NCBI GenBank assembly: GCA_004369045.1
Contig: ML213535.1
Location: forward strand, 124,001 to 188,000
Length of the DNA stretch: 64,000 nucleotides
Direction of reading: 5' to 3'
Origin: Heliocybe sulcata
Lineage: Eukaryota; Basidiomycota; Agaricomycetes; Gloeophyllales; Gloeophyllaceae
This document shows, piece by piece, positions 1-12,024 of this stretch (position 1 is the first letter of the stretch; every line of letters starts with the position of its first letter). Made by a program: the position numbers and the translations under genes. Below the pieces are notes generated by a model. The model had not been told where the DNA came from and did not search any database. It saw only the letters and a program-made list of their open reading frames with translations.

Positions 1-668
1 AACATAATGACGCGAAACCTTGTAGTCTTCCGTCAGGATCGACCGTCAAGGTTATTCCGCCGGCTATGATCGGCCAAAGCACGTGGGGTTGCGGAGAACG
101 AGGACTAGTGGTGGTTCGGAGGAAAAGAGGAAGGAAGACGGCTTGCAAGCCTCGAGGACTTTATACTGTCGAATGTGAAGGTGTGATGAGAATGGAAGTA
201 CTGATATCAGAGCCATGAAGGACAGAACTCTGCGCAGTCGAGCAAGCGCGTTGGCAGAATGCGTAGATCTCGGGGGAGATATGTCAGGAGGTCGCTTTGA
301 AGGTCATCAGCAAATCCTCCCGCGGCTGGTAGTGGCTTGCGGTGTTGACCATAGTTTGGTCAGACTGTTAGATATGGCCAGCCGGTGATCAGCCGATGGT
401 AACGACACGGTCAGACTTTCAGAAATTGTCAACTCTACCAGTCTTGCAGAGGACTTGCCAGCGATGGTCATACCTGCGCCATATCATTCTAAAGATAATG
501 CCTTAGCAACTGGCGACTGATTCTGATGGCAGCGCTGTCTCTGACTGATGGGCTGAGATCACGTGCATGTTCGGGGTTGTCCCTTATAAAATTGAACTTC
601 GTCTCTCAGTAGCACTATCCTCTCCTTCGCCCTCCTCTCCCACCTAGTATCCTTTTCTTCACCCTCCG
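1..668. other. Left-edge sequence without a recognisable gene
   Basis: I see no convincing coding exon here. A TATA-like stretch (cttataaaat) lies near 582 and is followed by a pyrimidine-rich run at 612-667. That layout resembles a fungal core promoter reading rightward into the assembly gap, so a gene may start inside or beyond the gap. This is inference only. Confidence 0.3.
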
Positions 669-1224
669 NNNNNNNNNNNNNNNNNNNNNNNNNNNNNNNN
701 NNNNNNNNNNNNNNNNNNNNNNNNNNNNNNNNNNNNNNNNNNNNNNNNNNNNNNNNNNNNNNNNNNNNNNNNNNNNNNNNNNNNNNNNNNNNNNNNNNNN
801 NNNNNNNNNNNNNNNNNNNNNNNNNNNNNNNNNNNNNNNNNNNNNNNNNNNNNNNNNNNNNNNNNNNNNNNNNNNNNNNNNNNNNNNNNNNNNNNNNNNN
901 NNNNNNNNNNNNNNNNNNNNNNNNNNNNNNNNNNNNNNNNNNNNNNNNNNNNNNNNNNNNNNNNNNNNNNNNNNNNNNNNNNNNNNNNNNNNNNNNNNNN
1001 NNNNNNNNNNNNNNNNNNNNNNNNNNNNNNNNNNNNNNNNNNNNNNNNNNNNNNNNNNNNNNNNNNNNNNNNNNNNNNNNNNNNNNNNNNNNNNNNNNNN
1101 NNNNNNNNNNNNNNNNNNNNNNNNNNNNNNNNNNNNNNNNNNNNNNNNNNNNNNNNNNNNNNNNNNNNNNNNNNNNNNNNNNNNNNNNNNNNNNNNNNNN
1201 NNNNNNNNNNNNNNNNNNNNNNNN
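669..1224. other. Assembly gap (556 N)
   Basis: Unbroken run of N. The reading frame that crosses it on the minus strand is an artefact of the unknown bases and is not a gene. Confidence 0.99.
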
Positions 1225-1610
1225 ACATATTTCCGAGGTCTGACAAGTTATCCCACCAGCATGTAATCACTTACCATTGGCTGGTAAGACTTACAGATAT
1301 TTTACGTCTGACACCTCTGATCATCAGTTGTCACCGGATGGTCATAGCCGGCCGAATTTGCTGATGGTCACCGAACGACCCTGCTCTTTGATCAGACTTG
1401 CAGGGGCAAACGTCCGAATGTAGTATGGTGCCGGACCAGAATCGAGCCGTCTGGAGATTTATGATCGTTATTTTGCCGCCACAAAGGCCCGGCCCCAAGT
1501 CTTCGTACGAAGCACTCTTTCTCCAGTAGGAGAGCATACACAAGTGGTGAAGGTTCCGCTCAATGGCCCTAGTAAAGGCCGTTTGCGAAGAACATGTGCC
1601 AACACTCCGG

Positions 1611-1657
1611 TGCTATAAACAGAGTGCATATCAGAGAGCCAACTGCCTAACAATAGC
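1611..1657. repeat. Small paired repeat, copy 1
   Basis: The block TGCTATAAACAG (1611-1622) is followed after 22 bases by GCCTAACAATAGC (1645-1657). The same two blocks recur at 2037-2086 with a 25-base spacer. The two blocks are also imperfect inverted copies of each other (GCTATaaacAG against GCTATtgttAG), so each copy could fold as a hairpin. Confidence 0.5.
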
Positions 1658-2036
1658 ACGAGATAATTAACCAAGTGTCTCCGAAGGGCGTTTTCATTTC
1701 GTCTCCGCACTTCCCCTCGTTCTTCATCTTCTCTAGACTCCGGATGGCTGGATCCGCCGGTATACGTAGCCTTGCGACTGGTATGATACCCGAAGTTTAA
1801 CCATCCACTCGAGAGGAGTAAACTCCGTGTTCTTTTGCTGGGACTGTGAAGCGATTGGTCAGTCCTATGCTCGATTATCCTTTGAGACTGCTCGCATACC
1901 TCAGTACGCTTGTCCGCCTCTACTCTTCATCACGACGCATCTCAGGACGGCATCTTTAGCTGTCCTGATGCAGGCAGTGCAGCTTCCGCTCTGAGCCTTT
2001 AGAAAGTGACGCTATCACGCAAAGAGCAATAATCAG

Positions 2037-2086
2037 TGCTATAAACAGCATGAGTTCTGTGCGATGCTCTGCAGCCTAACAATAGC
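2037..2086. repeat. Small paired repeat, copy 2
   Basis: Second copy of the repeat at 1611-1657: TGCTATAAACAG at 2037-2048 and GCCTAACAATAGC at 2074-2086. The spacer sequence has diverged while the two blocks are identical. Origin unknown. Confidence 0.5.
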
Positions 2087-2752
2087 CCGTACCATTTGTC
2101 TTCTCTGAGCAGGGGCGTCGTTTGCCCGGGAATTCCTCTTCTCCCGCTCTTCGTTGTCTCTTCCCGTCCCGGACACGCTTGTCTTTGTCTTCGTCGCGTT
2201 CCGAGTCGTTCGACTGGGATCCAACCCGGCGGTTTTTCGCATGTTGGTAAGAGGCTCTGACTCTGCAGCAGCATGCAAACAGAGCGCCCTTCCTGCGCTC
2301 AGACTTTTTTGGGAGTCGCCATTAAATGCTAGTATACTGTATAACCTATCAGAATGAGTGAACACGTCTTCGAATTCCGAGACCTCGGACTTCTCCGTCC
2401 TGCTTTCTTTGTATCTGAGCATACCATTGCGGGGGAGCTCTTTGAAACGCTATTACGAAGTTATCTCTTTCCCAGGGCACGTTTGGCGCTTCTTTTTTGG
2501 CCGTGTGTATGGCCCCTCGAGGCAAAGTGCGGCAAACACAGCTTCTGAACGGATTATTCTCGTGGATCGCGAACGTGATAGTATCCCCTGCGAGTCCTGA
2601 GGCCTGAGGCCTTGAAGGGCCAAAGAAGAATTCAAGGCACGGAGCTTAGAAAGGGAGGGTGAGGGTAGTCTGGTTGGAGACGTGGTCTCTTGTGGCACAC
2701 TGTGAAGAAACAACTTGTGGAAGTGGGCCACTGCTATGCATGGCATGGTACG

Positions 2753-3486
2753 AGTCCTGAGTTTGGAACTTCCTGAGGTAAGTACTTAGGTGCATTCCAC
2801 TTAAATATGGATGCACAGCAGTAAAGGCAGTGCATTCATGGAGACACAATAATGTACCTTAAGTATCTACTAAATATTATCTATACACATTGACAGAGGC
2901 ACTATCTACAAGAAGATCAAAAGCACAACACCACATACTACCTAGATACTAAGGGGAAAAGAGAAGTTAGTTGATAAGCAGAAACAGATGTAGAAGAACA
3001 TAGGCATGTGGAGGCACATGCTTGTTTATGCAAGTTTGAGGATAAGGTCCAAAATATGAACTTGGAATTGCACCCCCCAGACCCTTACTGGGACTGCATA
3101 TACATTGCTAGTTTATTCACACTACTGAAAGTCATATGGCATTGCCCATGTGGTTATATAAGCAGAAATCTAGGTATGTCCAACAGCTCTTGATTTTTTT
3201 GTGCATTTTGCCACTTAATTTATGCTGCTGGAAGCTATCTTTTGTGCTTGCATAAGTGTGGATTTCAGGTGGCTGGGTGCTGCTGATTATCCCAAATTTT
3301 TGTGTATTTTTGAATTGATTTCAATGGTAAAATGCCTTCATACATGACTTGATTCATAGCAGCATGTTATTAATAGCACTGATAGCACTGCCTCCACTCT
3401 CTAGAATATTTGCTGATTTTTTGTGATTTTGTCCCATATTTTATTGCTGTATTTGAAGGCAGCACAAGTTTACATCATGCTGATTA
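2753..3486. other. CpG-free, AT-rich segment (probable methylated element relic)
   Basis: There is no CG dinucleotide from 2753 to 3486, while both flanks and the rest of the window are rich in CG. The segment is also clearly more AT-rich (poly-T runs, TATA-like tracts). No protein family is visible. Complete CpG loss with sharp edges is what long-term cytosine methylation followed by deamination leaves in silenced repeats of basidiomycetes. I therefore read it as an old, decayed insertion. The element family cannot be told from this sequence alone. Confidence 0.6.
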
Positions 3487-3580
3487 CGTCAGAGCAGGGC
3501 TATGACGCACTTGCATGTTCAAAAGTTTCAATTCTCGAGCTGCATGTCCGTCATAGTTGCCTTAACCAGAATCTATCATA

Positions 3581-3959
3581 GTCCAACTACAAAATTTTGT
3601 AGTCAGTAGTAAGTAGCGCTCCATTACAAGCCACCAGCCAATGAGAAGCCAGGATTCCCAACCGGCGCGGAAATCCTGTGGTTGAAACTCCGACAATCCT
3701 CTCTCACGATAAGCAACAGGTAAGAACATGATTTGTAGTCTCCAGTTTGTTGTGACGCTCACTGCAGGCTCAGAATCTACCGTAAAATCACGAAAATATT
3801 TGGAGAGGTGGAGAATGTAATGTACATAATATATTTGGAAGGTGGGATTGCTATGGCAACCAGAGGGTGAGCACTGCACACATTACTGAAATGTGGCACT
3901 ACAAATCCAGAATTGTAGTCTCGACTACAAGCGGGGTTTCAATATTTTGTAGTCTTGAC
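3581..3959. mobile_element. MITE-like element with terminal inverted repeats and TA flanks
   Basis: The left end (from 3581) begins GTCCAACTACAAAATTTTG. The right end, read on the minus strand from 3959, begins GTCAAGACTACAAAATATTG, an imperfect inverted copy of about 20 bp. Both ends abut TA (3579-3580 and 3960-3961), as in Tc1/mariner-type insertions. A perfect 18-bp palindrome (actacaaaattttgtagt) spans 3586-3603. Two subterminal hairpins built on GTAGTC/GACTAC lie near 3913-3930 and 3950-3963. At 379 bp and with no transposase frame it would be non-autonomous. The family assignment rests on ends and TA flanks only. Confidence 0.55.
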
Positions 3960-3961
3960 TA

Positions 3962-4976
3962 CATTTTTAATTCCCACCACTTCTCGGCATCATTCTTCTC
4001 ACGGTCATCATCATTCGGCTCCATGTCGCTAAAGACTCTTCCTTCGTACCTCAGGACTCGTAAAAAGTGTTCGCGTGATGGCGTGACGGTTGCGCGTCAC
4101 GTGATTGTTGGTAACGCGCCTCTGGTGCAATCGGAGTGACTCTTGCGCGTTCTCCTACTCAGTACTGACCGCGGCTCGGAAGCGCTTTTGACGTGGATAT
4201 CTCAAATACACACGATAAAATTACCTCCGTAGGACCTGGTAAAGGCAGTACTAATGCTCTTATAACGGCACAAGGTGCGTTACAGTGCTACTCAACAACT
4301 CAACAAGAAGGCCCTGGTCTTCTATTCGTTCTACGTGCTCTCTGACTCACAGATTTCTGCAACCTCTCGACTTTTTCTCGCCGCGTAGGGACACGTGTTT
4401 TTTCTCTGACCGGATAGCCAGCCTATTACCATCGAGGCGAGAAGTCATCGTGGCTATGTTTAACATTGAAGATGGCTCTGCTCGTTTGCTCAGAGCAAAT
4501 GAATTGTACTCATGCTGAGCTTCGGACAGCGCCGCTCGACTGACAGCGCGTGACCGGGAACTGCATATACCGATTCGCGCAGCGCCCGCCGTTGTCTGCG
4601 AACATTTCACTCATGTCTGCTGGTCCATGGATTGTCGAAGAGGGCATTCCTGGAGTTGACTTTGGACATCGTCTGTCTTAGCTACCGGGCGCCATCGCCT
4701 TCGTCCCTGCTCAGAATCTTTCCCGATGCAGCTACTTCGAGGTCTTTGCGTAGGTCTGCATACGGACGTCATGAGATATACGCTTCCCTGGTACTCAGAG
4801 TGCGTGTTATCTGACGTACGTATGTTTTGATTACTGCATTAACTTCAACGACAGATGCCGTCTCGAAACAATACGAACGGATGCTTATCTAGAGGCCGAG
4901 GCAGAATACACGGCTAATGGTGAACGGACATATGCATTTCTTGCATAACAGCGGAGTACATCGCAATTAGGCACCT
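3962..4976. other. Intergenic region downstream of the FunK1 gene
   Basis: About 1 kb with only short, mutually overlapping frames and no recognisable domain or splice-joined exon chain. It contains the 3' flank of the kinase gene that ends at 4977. Confidence 0.4.
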
Positions 4977-7556
4977 TCATTTATCAGTCTGTGACCTGTC
5001 AGTCCGGACAGTCTTCCTCTTGCGTTCCCCTTCCGGCTCCGTCTCGTCGGCATCCACCTTGCTGATGGACCGCTTGGATGATGTCTGAGAACCGTTCAGG
5101 TATTCCTCGAACCTAGAACTAGTGAGTGGAACCTCCAGAATGTACTGAGATGGCTTCCAGTTCGATGGTAGTTTATCGGCGCGTTTGTCGAACGGGGGCC
5201 ATTTGTCTTCGAAAGTTTTCGTAAACAAGCGCAGCATTGCAATATGGTCGTCTAGAAGACCAACCAGTCGTAATGTCTGTTCATCCGGCTCTTTTCTTAC
5301 ACTCCTTCGAGAAGGCTGTGCAAAGAGAGCTGGTAAATTAGAAACGGCTGGTGAATCTGCGAAGGGAAGCAAGGCCCCTAGATCCAACTTGACGAATGAG
5401 CCAACGGAGTGATGATCAGCGAAGGAAGCAGCATCCCCCTCTCCTCCCATCTTCACTGCAGCATCCATGTCCGCGGAATTATTGTCCTCGGGAGGAACCG
5501 AATGAACAGCGTAGTAAGCGGAGAACCATTGTATGAGCGTCTTGAGAATCGCTTGTAAAGGTCCAGCGCTGAACGTAAGGGCTTTGTGACCCAGTGCCGT
5601 GGGGACCGTGATAACACCTTCAACCATGGCACGTTCTTTCTTCCTACCCCCGACTGTGTTGCGTTCGTCCTCCCGATATGCATCGTCAAAGAACTCGTGC
5701 ATAAAATAGGGCACACTGGTGCAGTTATGGTCTAGAAAGCGTATGCTCTCATAAATCAAAACGTGGAGGAAAGACTCCAGGTCGTCCTGTAGTTCATGAA
5801 GCTTCGAAGGATGTTGAAGGAGACGTCCAGACATGAACGGCCATGTGCCCTGCAGTAGTACATGAGGTCATCAGAAGAGATAATTCATCAGAACAGAACG
5901 TACGGTGCGGCCAATCTTTTGAGCGTCAGAGTCAGGATCATGCAATAGTTTGCAAAGATCCCAGTCGTTCAAGATCCCCTTGATTTCTGGTCTGCCGTTC
6001 CGACCTTTCCCGCGAACAACGAGGATATTTCCTGCGCTGATATCACTATGCAGGATCCTGGCCTTCATGTAGGCCCCTGCGTGAGCTGCAAAAGCAGTCA
6101 CGGTCTGAAGCGGTCATCACATCGATAAGACGTACCGTATATGGAGTTGTGTAGGACATGCACCAGCTCTTCGGAGCTCTGGAAAGAATCCAGACTCTGG
6201 CCAATCTCCTGCACTACCAGGCGATAATGGGTATGGGACTTCATTGGGTTGGTTTCTTGCATCAGCCTGGTGTCCTTCGTCGATATGGTGCTATCCGTCG
6301 CAATAGCATCGCTGGCGTCCGTAACCCATAGTCCCTGAGTCAAGGTAGTCTGAACGACACGAGATACACCTGACCCAGTCGCATACGTGGTCGCCACATC
6401 TCCGTCGCAAACTAGAGTAGGCACACACTGCACGTTATGCAACTGGAGGAGGCGCAAGGCATCTCCCTCCTTCATCGTGCCCGGCGCGTCCACGCGCCAA
6501 CAATCTTTGAGGTATACGAAGCGTTTTCCGCTCACATCCCAAGCAATATAGCCCCGCGTTGCTCGTCCAACCAGGTCTTTGGCGACGAAGTGAGGCCTGC
6601 CTACGAGAAATACGCGAGACACGGTTCGGGCCGAGCTCAAAGAGCCGCTCGTTGCAAGATCTGGAGAGTCCTCTTCAATCGGTACGTCAATGCTGAGCTT
6701 CCACCATGGCCATCTGTCCATGTCGGCGCAAGAGTCTCGGAAGTATCCTATCTTATAGTCTTCCTCGGTCCGTATTTGCTGTGCGTCGAGCATGGCACTG
6801 TGCCATGTGGTGCCGACTTCAATCATCTCCGCGGTTGTATCGTATCCTTGCTCTGAGCGATCCAGGCGAGTAAACCTCCAGAGGAATGTACCCAGAAAGT
6901 CCGGTTTGTCCACGTAGTCGACCCTTTCGCTGACGATAGCTCCGGCGTGATCCCAGCGAATGATGCGAACAGACCTTCCGAGGAATAGAAGAGAGAACAT
7001 GTGTGTTCGTTGTTGGCGTGCGAACATGGCGGTCGCGTACGAAGTAATGTGAGCGCGTACGCGCCTCCGCTCCCAATTCGACGCCTCAAAGCCACCAGGT
7101 TTGTAGTTATCAAACGGGTCCGCCTTGATGCTTGTGTTCTGAGTCTTGCACAGTGCGTAGCAAGACATGCTATCCCAACGTGGCCTCAGCGGTTCTCCAT
7201 CGGAGGCATGGGGGACGCGGCCCCTGGGATACAAAGCTACATCCACTCTGAGCTTTCCTCCGGTGGTACCCCGGTCATTATCGTCAAACGTGCTGGGAGT
7301 CGCAACAAATATGTAATCCCCGCATAAGCCACTTCTGTTGATGCATTCGACCTACCTCGATAGTCGGTATGAGAACGTGGTATGAAACTTGTAGACTTAC
7401 CAAGTTATCCATGAGCTTAATCTCATCCCAGCCTGAGCAATCCTCCATCCCATCGAACAGACGCGCGCATGGAGGACACGGCTGACAGTCCTTTGGCAGA
7501 GGCAAAAATTTCTGCACCATATCGAGGAAATCCATCTTCAAGAATATCTCAGGCAT
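4977..7556 (-). CDS. FunK1-family protein kinase
   Basis: Protein kinase of the fungal FunK1 family, expanded in agaricomycetes. Substrates are unknown. Four exons (7556-7401, 7351-6136, 6085-5904, 5849-4977) join in phase to a protein of 808 residues, which fits the family. The N-terminal part carries the family's VDVALYP segment and a conserved stretch around THMFSLLFLGRSVRIIRWDH. The catalytic loop reads ILHSDISAGNIL, the magnesium-binding segment LNDWDLCK (DWD in place of DFG, usual for FunK1), and TGTWPFMS follows. The catalytic loop has Ser where most FunK1 kinases have Arg (HSD instead of HRD), but the catalytic Asp is kept. The C-terminus is basic. The start at 7556 is the first ATG of the open exon, and an upstream exon cannot be excluded. 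Confidence 0.88.
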
Positions 7557-9411
7557 CTCGGTGGCGTCCTTTGTTTCGGTGCGTGTACACTTCAAAGCAA
7601 GAGGACGGCAACCACGGTGTCTCCACGACTTATTCTTATAGAAGGCAGACCAGCTGTATGGCCTGGTTAAGGCGAGGAAGAAAGAGGACGGTCAGAATAC
7701 AGCGGTGACATGGCCCTCTACTGAGGATGTGGTCGCTTGTGGCAGGACGTGAAGAAAGAGAGCGTGTTCGCGTGACCGCGTCGTTATCGAGTCTCACGTG
7801 ATATTCCCACGCGTCTTTTCTCGTGCGACGCGCGATACAGCATACCCGAGCTTTACAGCATTTCTCACCTGGTCTCATTACATATTCACAAACCATTCAA
7901 ATATGTCTTTCCAGTTAAAACGTTAGTGGAGCATGTCTGACCAAGACGTAGCGGTCGTTACAACTTTATGGGTGCGTGTTGGCTCTGCGTTCAGTCTTCA
8001 ACTTTCGAGCGACGGAGCGTTTTCTGGTGAGACAACGATTAGGACGAGTCTAAGAGCCTCTGCCGTAACTTCTGAAACTTTTAACATGACAGTAGCAGAC
8101 GCTGAGAGTTACGGGGTTATTTCAGATTGGCAACGCCGCGTTTGGTGCGTACGCCCACTCACCAAGTTTTAGACAGGTCCTTGTTTGAGCGAAGAATTTG
8201 ATCTGGTATGTGGTGCTCTTTTTCTGTCCCCGCCTTCCACGTATAAGACGCGCAATTTTATCTAGCTATGTTCTTTTCCGACGTCGCTCTTATGCTATAA
8301 GCGAGCTTAGACGCAGAAGTTCATGTATCAATCACGATGGTCCATACTGAACCTGGACGCATACACTAAACATCAACTATGAAGCTCCACCAAGCCAATC
8401 TCCTTTCTTGCAGGAACAACCCAGAACGACATTTTATGGTGCCCATTGCGGTGTCCCTTCCTTTCGCATAGGCTGGGTAGCTCTTGGCCCCCTCCTCGCC
8501 AACCCGCACATGCTGCATCTGGAAGGCGCCAGTCGCACTCGCGACGCGACATTTCTCTTCCTTCAAAGAACTCCCGCGACAATGCCTTCGCCTGATCACG
8601 CGCACGCGGCGTCACCATTATGTAGGAGCGGTGTACGTCCGTGTCCAGTCCGGGTGGAATGAGGAGAAATGTACGTCAGTAGCTGCCGTGTCCTTGTCAT
8701 TGGTTGCGTCTATAGCTGACCAATACTCTCGTACTGGGAGCTCTGGCCAAGTCATAGGCCAGGGACGCCTTGTTCGCGACGCTTGGTGCGAAAGACACCG
8801 TAACTCTGTTTTGATTCCTGTCCTTCTTCCGCTTGCGCGAGGTGCATATCGTCTCCTTCGCTAACACATGTCGTTATTAACAAACCACATGATATCTGTG
8901 CAAGACGGGCCGGAGCTGGATCTGCTTTCAGAAGTCATTTCCGCGAGTCGCGACTCGACTCGACGCGTTATGTCACGCGTGTTGGCGTCACGCCTGGTCC
9001 GTTGATCGGAGGCGGCCACGCGGTCCCGGGCCACGGGTTGCCCTCTCTCCCGACCGTGCCTGACGATCCTTGTATCCACGGCATCCTTCGCCACCCGAGA
9101 CTGGCACAATTTATTGGCCTCGAGCAGTTACCGGGCTCGTCTTGGAAACTTGTCCCCGACGTTGTCAAACATCGGAAAATGATGCCGTCGTTCTCGAATT
9201 CTGATTTCGCGAGCCTGTTTACTTATGATCCAGGTCTAACTAGGAACTCGTGCTCACATCTTTCTTCTCTTCTTCCGCATTGCAGATATTTAAGGTCTGG
9301 TCACCCGTACGACGCAGACTCTTGGACTTGCTCTCCTGGGTCGCTTTTCCATACCCCTCGCTTGCCATTCATTAAAATCTGCCGCTCGTTCGTCCCCTCG
9401 ACAAGTGCGCG
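7557..9411. other. Intergenic region between divergent FunK1 and PL4 genes
   Basis: The region lies between two gene starts and so holds both promoters. Short frames occur on both strands around 8370-8860, but none shows a domain or consistent splicing. A TATA-like atatttaa at 9287-9294 lies about 120 bp before the PL4 start. It is followed by pyrimidine-rich sequence, as expected for a fungal core promoter. Confidence 0.4.
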
Positions 9412-11829
9412 ATGTTACTATCGTCGAAGTTTGCTCTGCTCTTGGCGGCTGTTCCCTCTGTCCTATCGGCAGCCATTAGGGCTAACACCACCGGCACTGA
9501 CCAGTTCTCTACTCATCAAATGGTGTCTCGCGCGCTAAGCGTCTCGAAGTCTGGGAACACTATTACAGTTGACACCTCCGGTGGTTTGGTCTTCAAGGTG
9601 AACAGCAACAATTGCGGTACGAGCGAATTCAGGACGGAATTGTTCGGCGATCTTTGATATCATATCATCAGACATCACGTCCATGGTGTACAGTGGCCAG
9701 GAGTGTCAGGACCAGGTAAAACCTTGATATTCTAAAAGTTACCGGAGAAGGAGGTAAAGCTGAAATCATATCCAGTCCAAATTTTCCCAGATTGTAAGCG
9801 TCCAACCGCCTCGTTGACTCTCAATGTATTGAGCTCGTTTCTTCATAGTCCTCCGGCCTCGGATCCGCCACAGTCTCCTACACAACCATCGGTAACTATG
9901 TGAAGATTACTTGCGAGACCAGCACACTGGTATGCAGGACTTGTACTCGATTAAATCCCTCGCTAATTGGCGTAACGCCGCGCTCAGACTCAATACCTGG
10001 TGGCTCAATACAAAAACCCCGCCATCCACATGGCCACCTAGTACGTGTATTCTCATATGGATAGAAGTCCAGCTAATTTCCATTTGATTATAGCACCTCT
10101 GCTGAACCGTCCGTCGGAGAGCTTCGTTTCATCGCTCGACTGAATCGCAACGTCATTAACAAGGGTTACACCCAATCCGACGTCAAAGGAGGCACTGCAA
10201 TTGAAGGCAGCGACGTCTTCCAAGTGGGAGGCCAAACTCACAGCAAATGTACGTGCATCTCCCCAGAGCCGGAACAGATGTCTGATTGTCCTCTACATCG
10301 CAGTTTATTCCTCCGCGCACTTCATCAACGACCAAGTGCATGGCCTGACGGGCAATGGTAACATCGGAGCATGGATAATCATCCCCCGTTATGGATACGA
10401 GACGTCCTCGGGTGGCCCCTTTTTCCGCGACATTGACAACCAAGGCACGGACCAGGAAGAGTTGTACTTCTACATGAACTCGAGTGAGAAAACTCCGCTT
10501 CGCCTCGTCTTACTCCTTGCTGATTGGTATGCCTTCGCTATAGATCACATGCAGACTGAGTCCTACCGTCAGGGCCTGCATGGTCCTTACGTCCTTCAAT
10601 TCACTACCGGAAGCTCCCCCTCCGCCGACGTGGACCTCGACTTCTGGGAGACCCTCGGCGACATCAAAGGTCTGGTCAAGTTCGCCGACCGTGGATACGT
10701 CCGGGGCACCGCCACAGGTGTACCCTCCGGCTTCGACATCACGCTCGGCTGGAAGAGCGACACCGCTCAGTACTGGGTGAAGGCCGGCTCGGACGGCAGC
10801 TTCACGTCGCCGAAGATGAAGCCCGGCACATACACCCAGACGTTGTACAAGGGTGAGCTTGAGGTCGCGACGAAGAGCGTGACGGTCCAGGCCGGCACGA
10901 CTGTGTCGGCGAGCATTGCTAGCACGGAGAGTCTGCCCAGTAGTTACATCTTCAAGTTTGGAGAGTTCGATGGGAAGCCGACGGGCTTCCTCAACGCTGA
11001 GTGCGTATTGAGCTTTCCCTTTGGGTCGCCTATCTGACGCGTGCGTTTGATAGCATGATTGAGACTATGCAGTAAGCCAGCTATCAGACTTGACGTATTA
11101 TGCTCCTGACATGAACGGCTAGCCCATCTGACTCTCGCATGCACGACTGGGTCCGCACCGTCACCATCTCCCAGGGCGCTTCCTACTTCCCAATGGCCGT
11201 TTTCAAGGACATTGGACCAGCGACAATCAGCGCCACTCTCACCAGCTCGCAGCTTGGCGCGAGGACCCTCGTGATTGCCACTACTTCCGCTTTCGCAGGC
11301 GGTCGTCCGCATGTTACAGTCAACAGCTGGTCAGGTATGATGCCCTCTTTTGTCCTTTTCATCTTTGTAGATGCTCATACGAAACCTAGGCCCTAACCCG
11401 TCTGCTCCGACTCAACCTGACTCCCGAGGTGTCACTCGCGGAACTTATCGTGGAAACGTAAGCATAGACTTCATTAATCATTTCTATCTCCTGACATTCG
11501 CGATCATTAGAACAACCGCTACACTATCTCCATTCGTAAGTATTCAAACTATCCTATGCTGTTTTACCTGACTGAAACACTTGTAACATTACAGCTGACG
11601 GTGTACTCGGTAAGTTGGTACCGTGTCTCGATTGTGGATCGTCTGTTCTAACACCCAAACCCGCTCTCTAGTCAGGGGCTCCAACACCATCACGATTGAT
11701 GTTCTGTCAGGGTCCTCTGGTAGCCAATTTTTGTGAGTCTGGGATCTGTTGATATTGCGCTTGGACTCTAATGAAACCTTGGCACTTAGGTCTCCCAACT
11801 TTGTTTTCGATGCTGTCATGTTATGCTAG
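9412..11829 (+). CDS. Rhamnogalacturonan endolyase, polysaccharide lyase family 4 (secreted)
   Basis: Secreted enzyme that cleaves the rhamnose-galacturonic acid backbone of pectin by beta-elimination. The start at 9412 gives a signal peptide ([20 protein letters not shown]). Many short introns interrupt the gene; joining them restores family-specific runs. The N-terminal catalytic beta-sandwich includes [44 protein letters not shown] and [13 protein letters not shown] fibronectin III-like middle domain follows (RGTATGV... [13 protein letters not shown]). The C-terminal carbohydrate-binding-like domain ends with [12 protein letters not shown] and the family's final SPNFVFDAV. Microexons of 18 to about 45 nt occur at 9672-9715 and just after 9776. 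I find no break in the frame once introns are removed. The cut end, LC before TAG, is typical. Confidence 0.93.
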
Positions 11830-12024
11830 GTAAACAAGTGGGTTGTAAAGGGCAGTATGTGGTTGTAATAGAACAATATGGTCATTTGTGCGATTCCTCT
11901 TCTCTCTGGAGCGCTCATTATTTCCAGAGATTACTCGGTCGGCGGAGCTGCGTTCGTATCAATCAACCTTCGCAATATTGAACGATGAAAGAGGTAACTT
12001 GCCCCCATAATTGATTCCTAACTG

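Larger units (their letters stand above)
1225..2752. other. Intergenic stretch with small dispersed repeats
   Basis: No protein family is recognisable in any frame. The open frames are short, overlap on both strands and lack a consistent splice-joined extension. The stretch contains two copies of a small repeat listed separately. It may be a decayed transposon margin or a long non-coding region. Confidence 0.4.

Noticed and set aside
659-1270. 203-codon frame on the minus strand
   Set aside because: It consists almost wholly of unknown bases of the assembly gap.
9002-9538. 178-codon plus-strand frame overlapping the PL4 start
   Set aside because: It is out of frame with the signal peptide and catalytic domain of PL4 and lies mostly in its promoter.
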